DNA of 39,140 nucleotides, from NCBI GenBank assembly GCA_949373085.1, contig CASICJ010000054.1, positions 1 through 39,140 of the forward strand. Direction: 5' to 3'. A program made the position numbers and the translations under genes. The notes beneath the pieces are model-generated. The model was not told the origin of the DNA, searched no databases, and was given only the letters and a program-made list of their open reading frames with translations. This stretch comes from an uncultured Verrucomicrobiales bacterium. GTDB lineage: Bacteria > Verrucomicrobiota > Verrucomicrobiia > Verrucomicrobiales > Akkermansiaceae. This document shows positions 34,965 through 39,140 of the stretch, one piece after another; the first letter of the stretch is position 1, and each line of letters starts with the position of its first letter.

Positions 34965-36438
34965 AAGGCCGTTTCGCGTGGTCGACGAACCTCTTCGCTG
35001 GCTCTGTGATGACGATCCTATGGATCCCAATTCATTTGCCCTGCAGTTGGTGACCCAAAGTGGCGAAAAGGTTTCTCATTCGGTCCGTTTGCTACCGGGT
35101 CGAACCGAACTTTATCAGTCCGACGAGACCGTTTTCCCCGGGCCTCCGCGGTGGATGGAGGACACCGAGATCATGCCTCGCTACTCGATCCCCAAGCTAG
35201 TTATTGATTCTCTTGAAGGAGTCGAATTCCTGCGCAAGATTGGAGCGAGTTTGCCCCCTTCCATGAAGCGCCGGGTGACCGACCTGGACCTCTTTCCTCA
35301 TCTTAAGATGTGGGTTGAGCAAGGTCTGACAGCTGCCGAAACCGAGCACTTAGTCGTCGATGTCAAAGCCCTTGAAGCAAAAGGGCGCCGAGAGGAGAAG
35401 CTAATCAAAGCGGGTTGGGATCTCATCAAACAGGAGCCCGTTAAAGGTAAAGCACTCCTCCGTTTTGCACGCGAGAAACTCTATCCGATCCCCGAGATTC
35501 TTCTCCAAATGGGCTTAACTTACGACGAGAAGCTTGAGGCCTTTAAAGGACGGATCACAAAGCAGTTTCCGGAAAAATTTGCTGAATGGATCGAAGCAAT
35601 GCCTGAATCAGTAGAACTCGACATCGAGGCAAAGCTGAAAACTATTCTCAGCGACCCAGTCACTGCGGCGATCCGTTTTGAAGTCGTGAACCAGGAGATT
35701 GATTGGTTTGATCTCCGTGTCGTGATTGATGTCGAGGGTGTCAATCTTTCTAAATCCCAGATCCGTCAGCTTGTAGCAGCCCGCGGTGGTTATGTCCGTA
35801 TGGATGATGGCTCGTGGATGAGACTTGAGATTAAGCTCGATCCAGATCAGCGCGATGCCGTGACACGTCTAGGGCTCGATCCTTTCGACCTTTCAGGCGA
35901 GACCCACCGAATGCATGCCATGCAATTGGCTGATCCCAAGGCTGCCGAAGTCTTCGACCCGAAGGCGTGGAAGCGAATCAAGGATCGCGCCCGCGACATT
36001 CAGATCGATATCAAGCCCGATGTGCCGACTGAATTGAATGCCAAGCTTCGTCCTTATCAGGTCGAAGGATTCCAGTTCCTGGCCTATCTTTCGACCAATG
36101 GATTCGGTGGAATTCTTGCGGATGATATGGGTCTTGGTAAAACCATTCAGAGTATCACTTACATTCTCTGGTTGCGGAAAAATGCCGAGTCAGATGAGAA
36201 GATGAAGCGACTTGGACCGGCTCTCGTGGTTTGCCCGAAATCCGTTCTCGATGTCTGGGCGACCGAGGCCGGGAAATTTGCTCCGGAATTGAAAGTGAAG
36301 ATCCTTCGCACTCGCGATGATCTCGATCTTAGGGAGGTCCGCGAAGAGCTCGATATTCTCGTCCTGAACTACGCTCAACTCCGCGTCTGCGGGGAGGAGT
36401 TAAACAAAGATCCGCTGGCTAACCGTAATCCTCGATGA
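34909..36438 (+). CDS. SNF2-family helicase, middle portion with ATP-binding motifs (part 2)
   Basis: From ATG 34909, exactly at the first frame junction, to TGA 36438; the last few codons after 36414 are out of frame. It begins MNLLFHQKELKGYMVNLDER. The SNF2 motor starts near residue 380 with the Q-motif/motif I block LRPYQVEGFQFLAYL and ADDMGLGKTIQSI, then motif Ia ALVVCPKSVLDVWATE and DILVLNYAQLR. The frame ends just before motif II, which lies in part 3. A separate gene starting at 34909 by coupling is conceivable for this junction, but not for the second one, where no start exists. Confidence 0.75.
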   Translation: MNLLFHQKELKGYMVNLDERPFRVVDEPLRWLCDDDPMDPNSFALQLVTQSGEKVSHSVRLLPGRTELYQSDETVFPGPPRWMEDTEIMPRYSIPKLVIDSLEGVEFLRKIGASLPPSMKRRVTDLDLFPHLKMWVEQGLTAAETEHLVVDVKALEAKGRREEKLIKAGWDLIKQEPVKGKALLRFAREKLYPIPEILLQMGLTYDEKLEAFKGRITKQFPEKFAEWIEAMPESVELDIEAKLKTILSDPVTAAIRFEVVNQEIDWFDLRVVIDVEGVNLSKSQIRQLVAARGGYVRMDDGSWMRLEIKLDPDQRDAVTRLGLDPFDLSGETHRMHAMQLADPKAAEVFDPKAWKRIKDRARDIQIDIKPDVPTELNAKLRPYQVEGFQFLAYLSTNGFGGILADDMGLGKTIQSITYILWLRKNAESDEKMKRLGPALVVCPKSVLDVWATEAGKFAPELKVKILRTRDDLDLREVREELDILVLNYAQLRVCGEELNKDPLANRNPR

Positions 36439-37600
36439 AGGACAGCAGATCAAGAACCCGGATTCGAAGGCTGCGAAGTGTGCCCGCGAATTGGATGCGG
36501 AAAATCGCCTCGTCCTCACTGGTACCCCGATTGAGAACCGTCTCATGGACATGTGGTCGCTGATGGCCTTTGCGATGCCCGGTGTTCTCGGAACGCGCGC
36601 TTACTTCAAGCGCCGCTTTGACAAGCGGAAGGACCCGAGCAGTCAGAATCGTCTCGCCGCTCGCTTGCGTCCTTTCCTTCTTCGCCGGACCAAAGGTCAA
36701 GTGGCAAAAGATCTTCCGCCAAGAACGGAGGAAGAGGTTTTCGCTGGAATGGAGGGAATTCAGGAAGAACTCTACAAAGCCGAACTGAAGCGTATCCAGA
36801 AGGCTCTTCTCGGACTCGATTCGGACGAAGCGGTGAAGAAGAACAGCTTCGCGATTCTTCAAGGGCTGATGCGTTTGCGTCAGATCTGTTGTCACCCCGG
36901 TCTTATCGATCCAAAGTGGCTCAAGGAGGAGAGCGCCAAGATGAACGCCTTGTTCTATTTGCTCGACCAGCTTCGCGAAGAAAACCACAAGGTGCTCGTC
37001 TTCTCGCAGTTCGTTTCCATGCTCGACATCATCAAGACGCGTCTTGAAGTCGAGAGTCGTCCCTTCAACTATCTCACCGGTCAGACCAAGGACCGGAAAG
37101 GGGAGATTGAGAAATTTCAAACGACCAAGGATCCATCGGTCTTCCTTCTCTCGCTCAAAGCAGGTGGTGCTGGTCTCAACCTGACCTCGGCGTCCTACGT
37201 CATCCTTTACGATCCATGGTGGAACCCCGCCGTGGAGAATCAGGCCATTGACCGGACGCACCGAATTGGACAGAAGAACAAGGTGATCGCCTATCGTCTC
37301 CTGACCCGCGATTCCGTGGAGGAGAAGATTCGGATCCTGCAACACCAGAAGACGGCGCTCGTGACCAATATTCTCGGAGACGAAGGCTTTGCCTCGAATC
37401 TCGGAATGGAGGATCTTCAGTTTATTCTCAGCCACGGAGGTGGAGATGATGAAATCCCACCACCACCCCCTAAGGTTGCCAATGTCCAAAAGGTCACGAC
37501 AAAAAAGAAATCCATTGTCCAGAAAGTGGCTAAGAAGGCAGCCAAGAAGGTAGCTAAAAAAGCTTCGAAGAAGGATAGCAAAAAGGATTCGAAGTCGTAG
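36416..37600 (+). CDS. SNF2-family helicase, C-terminal portion with motifs II-VI and a histone-H1-like tail (part 3)
   Basis: Reading resumes at 36416 as WLTVILDEGQQIKNPDSK after an extra C at 36415. Motif II is DEGQ, motif III LVLTGTPIENRLMD, motif IV VLVFSQFVSMLDI, motif V LSLKAGGAGLNLTSA, and motif VI DRTHRIGQKN. After residue ~350 comes a Lys/Ala-rich tail (KVAKKAAKKVAKKASKK) like eukaryotic histone H1 and bacterial Hc1/AlgP-type DNA-binding tails, likely adding non-specific DNA binding. Together the three parts would make ~1215 residues. SNF2 enzymes translocate on double-stranded DNA to remodel protein-DNA complexes. An ATG at 36491 is too late to keep motif II. Confidence 0.78.
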   Translation, partial: WLTVILDEGQQIKNPDSKAAKCARELDAENRLVLTGTPIENRLMDMWSLMAFAMPGVLGTRAYFKRRFDKRKDPSSQNRLAARLRPFLLRRTKGQVAKDLPPRTEEEVFAGMEGIQEELYKAELKRIQKALLGLDSDEAVKKNSFAILQGLMRLRQICCHPGLIDPKWLKEESAKMNALFYLLDQLREENHKVLVFSQFVSMLDIIKTRLEVESRPFNYLTGQTKDRKGEIEKFQTTKDPSVFLLSLKAGGAGLNLTSASYVILYDPWWNPAVENQAIDRTHRIGQKNKVIAYRLLTRDSVEEKIRILQHQKTALVTNILGDEGFASNLGMEDLQFILSHGGGDDEIPPPPPKVANVQKVTTKKKSIVQKVAKKAAKKVAKKASKKDSKKDSKS

Positions 37601-37617
37601 CGGAATTAGAAAATTAG

Positions 37618-37644
37618 TGCCATGAAGCTTCTTGCTTCATGGCA
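37618..37644 (+). terminator. Hairpin terminator after the SNF2 gene
   Basis: Perfect 11-base inverted repeat (TGCCATGAAGC / GCTTCATGGCA) with loop TTCTT, 17 bases past the stop. The following T-rich stretch is broken (TCGACTCTTTCTTTTTTG), so it is a moderately strong terminator. Confidence 0.7.
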
Positions 37645-37820
37645 TCGACTCTTTCTTTTTTGAGGACGACTGATTTGGGCTCAGATAAGCGGGTTTAACT
37701 CGGGAGTTTGAGCCTTTTTCCTTCGCAAGAAGTAGCCAGAGTTCTCGTGGCTGGGGGTGGAATGGGATTAAGCGGGGAGAGAGTTCTTGATGCTTTGGAA
37801 AAGTTAAATATTCTCAGCCC

Positions 37821-39140
37821 ATGGCCGCTGCCGTGAGTTACACTGAAGACGATATTAAAAGCCTCGATTGGAGGGAGCATATTCGGTTGCGTCCGGGAAT
37901 GTATATCGGGAAGCTGGGAGATGGATCTTCGGCGGACGATGGGATTTACATCCTTTTAAAGGAGGCGCTCGACAACTCGGTTGACGAGTTCGTGATGGGC
38001 CACGGCAAAGAGATTACGATTGATATTGATGATGAGAGTCGAGTTGAGGTGAGGGATTACGGACGAGGAATTCCTCTTGGTAAACTAATGGATTGTGCTG
38101 CCAAAATCAATACAGGTGCAAAGTATGATAGTGAGGCTTTTAAGAAATCGGTGGGCTTAAATGGTGTGGGTATTAAGGCGGTGAATGCGCTGAGCGAATT
38201 CTTTGAGATTCAGGCTTGGCGTGAGGGTAAGACGAAGGCGATTGAGTTCTCAAAAGGAGAAGTGGTTGAGGAGATGAAGAAACCAGTGCCCGATGAATCA
38301 GTGGGCGGAACCCGCTTGGCCTTTGATGTTGATCGGACAGTTTTCCCCAAGCGAACAAAGTTCCGTGATCCCTTCGTGGAGAAGATGTGTCGCTATTATT
38401 GCTACCTAAATCCGGGTCTGGCGCTGATCTTTAATGGAAAGAAATTCCGATCAAGAAATGGGCTTTTGGATCTTCTGAAAGAAGAAATGGATGAAGCTCC
38501 GCTTTATGAACCGATTCATTTGACGGGTAAGGACATCGACGTGGCTTTCACCCATAGCCAGGGTGGGAGTGAGGACTATTATTCCTTTGTCAATGGTCAG
38601 AATACGACGCAGGGCGGGACCCACCTCGCGGCGTTTCGAGAGGCACTGGTAAAAGTGATCCGCGAATTTTATAAGAAAAGTTATGATCCTTCCGACATTC
38701 GCGCCGGAATTACGGGAGTGATTTCAGTGCGGATTGAAGAGCCGGTTTTTGAAAGTCAAACAAAGACGAAATTGGGGTCGGCCACGGTCGCTCCGGAAGG
38801 CGAGACGGTAAGGACCTTTATTGGGAATTTCCTGAAGGAGGAACTGGATAACTATCTTCACAAAACTCCAGCAGCAGCTGAGGCGATTCAGAAGCGTATT
38901 CTTGCTGCTGAGAAAGAGCGCAAGGAACTTAGTGGAGTGAAGAAATTGGCTCGGGAGCGAGCGCGCCAGACTAAGGTTCACAACAAGAAGCTCCGCGATT
39001 GCCGAGCTCACTATAATACCAAGCATAAGCGTCGAGCAGACACCACGGTGTTTTTGACAGAGGGTGATTCAGCTAGTGGATCAATCACGAAGTGTCGCGA
39101 TGTGGAGTCGCAGGCCGTGTTTTCCCTGCGAGGAAAACCG
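37821..39140 (+). CDS. parE: Type IIA topoisomerase B subunit, ParE/GyrB type (partial, runs off right edge)
   Basis: 440 codons from ATG 37821, open to the window end. The GHKL ATPase is complete: [30 protein letters not shown] (Mg-binding EALDN), [28 protein letters not shown]. The transducer domain has [13 protein letters not shown] and [12 protein letters not shown] with the conserved QTK lysine. The TOPRIM domain begins [14 protein letters not shown]. The pattern resembles the topoisomerase IV B subunits of Bacteroidetes and PVC bacteria rather than E. coli GyrB, so parE is preferred, without certainty. The A subunit would be expected just downstream. Confidence 0.9.
   Translation, partial: MAAAVSYTEDDIKSLDWREHIRLRPGMYIGKLGDGSSADDGIYILLKEALDNSVDEFVMGHGKEITIDIDDESRVEVRDYGRGIPLGKLMDCAAKINTGAKYDSEAFKKSVGLNGVGIKAVNALSEFFEIQAWREGKTKAIEFSKGEVVEEMKKPVPDESVGGTRLAFDVDRTVFPKRTKFRDPFVEKMCRYYCYLNPGLALIFNGKKFRSRNGLLDLLKEEMDEAPLYEPIHLTGKDIDVAFTHSQGGSEDYYSFVNGQNTTQGGTHLAAFREALVKVIREFYKKSYDPSDIRAGITGVISVRIEEPVFESQTKTKLGSATVAPEGETVRTFIGNFLKEELDNYLHKTPAAAEAIQKRILAAEKERKELSGVKKLARERARQTKVHNKKLRDCRAHYNTKHKRRADTTVFLTEGDSASGSITKCRDVESQAVFSLRGKP

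Noticed and set aside
36419..37489. A long minus-strand ORF of 356 residues
   Set aside because: It lies antisense to the highly conserved SNF2 motifs II-VI; the residues look like a mirror of codon-biased coding sequence and match no family.

Overview
The window reads as a chromosomal segment of a PVC-group bacterium, most likely a (marine?) Verrucomicrobiota member. This is inferred from gene content only: a Pirellula/Verrucomicrobium-type 'membrane-bound dehydrogenase' with HEAT-like repeats, a DUF6807 (PmoA-like) protein fused to a cupredoxin, a sulfatase, a Tat-exported Gfo/Idh/MocA oxidoreductase, an SHD1-domain hydrolase, LamG and type-3 repeat secreted proteins, a K+-type membrane pyrophosphatase, and weak or absent Shine-Dalgarno sequences. 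No rRNA, tRNA, CRISPR array or intact mobile element was seen.

Layout. 1-1171 (-): COG0523/CobW-like GTPase cut by the left edge, with a Fur/Zur-like 7-1-7 palindrome upstream. 1444-12024: mostly exported carbohydrate and redox proteins (YbhE-like lactonase, glycosidase-like protein, PVC dehydrogenase, DUF6807-cupredoxin, SHD1-esterase, PQQ-type sugar dehydrogenase). 12337-14388 (-): hppA. 14635-20986 (+): remnant of a LamG-type gene, Gfo/Idh oxidoreductase, sulfatase, and a 1060-residue secreted multidomain protein. 21139-24585: membrane protein plus recR, an azurin-like protein, a secreted unknown, a RppH-like Nudix hydrolase and a BCP/AhpE-type peroxiredoxin. 24736-25715 (-): a recoded selenoprotein candidate and rpsU. 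25889-33782: PhoD phosphatase, C-terminal processing protease, MsrA lipoprotein, and two paralogous repeat proteins flanking a YlbF-family gene with a Cys/Gly tail. 33939-37600 (+): SNF2 helicase interrupted by two +1 frameshifts. 37821-39140 (+): type IIA topoisomerase B subunit cut by the right edge.

The most exciting item is at 24736-25302 on the minus strand. One 188-codon reading frame, interrupted only by two in-frame TGA codons, encodes an exported protein of two tandem ferredoxin-like (HMA/MerP-like) domains. Each TGA falls exactly where an HMA domain carries the first metal-binding Cys of its CxxC (residues 47 and 124), each follows a Gly-Gly-X, and each is followed at the right distance by a stem-loop resembling a bacterial SECIS element. 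TGA is an ordinary stop in neighbouring genes, and the gene is bracketed by its own intrinsic terminators. I interpret it as a two-selenocysteine, periplasmic metal- or redox-binding protein that conventional gene calling reduces to a 69-residue fragment.
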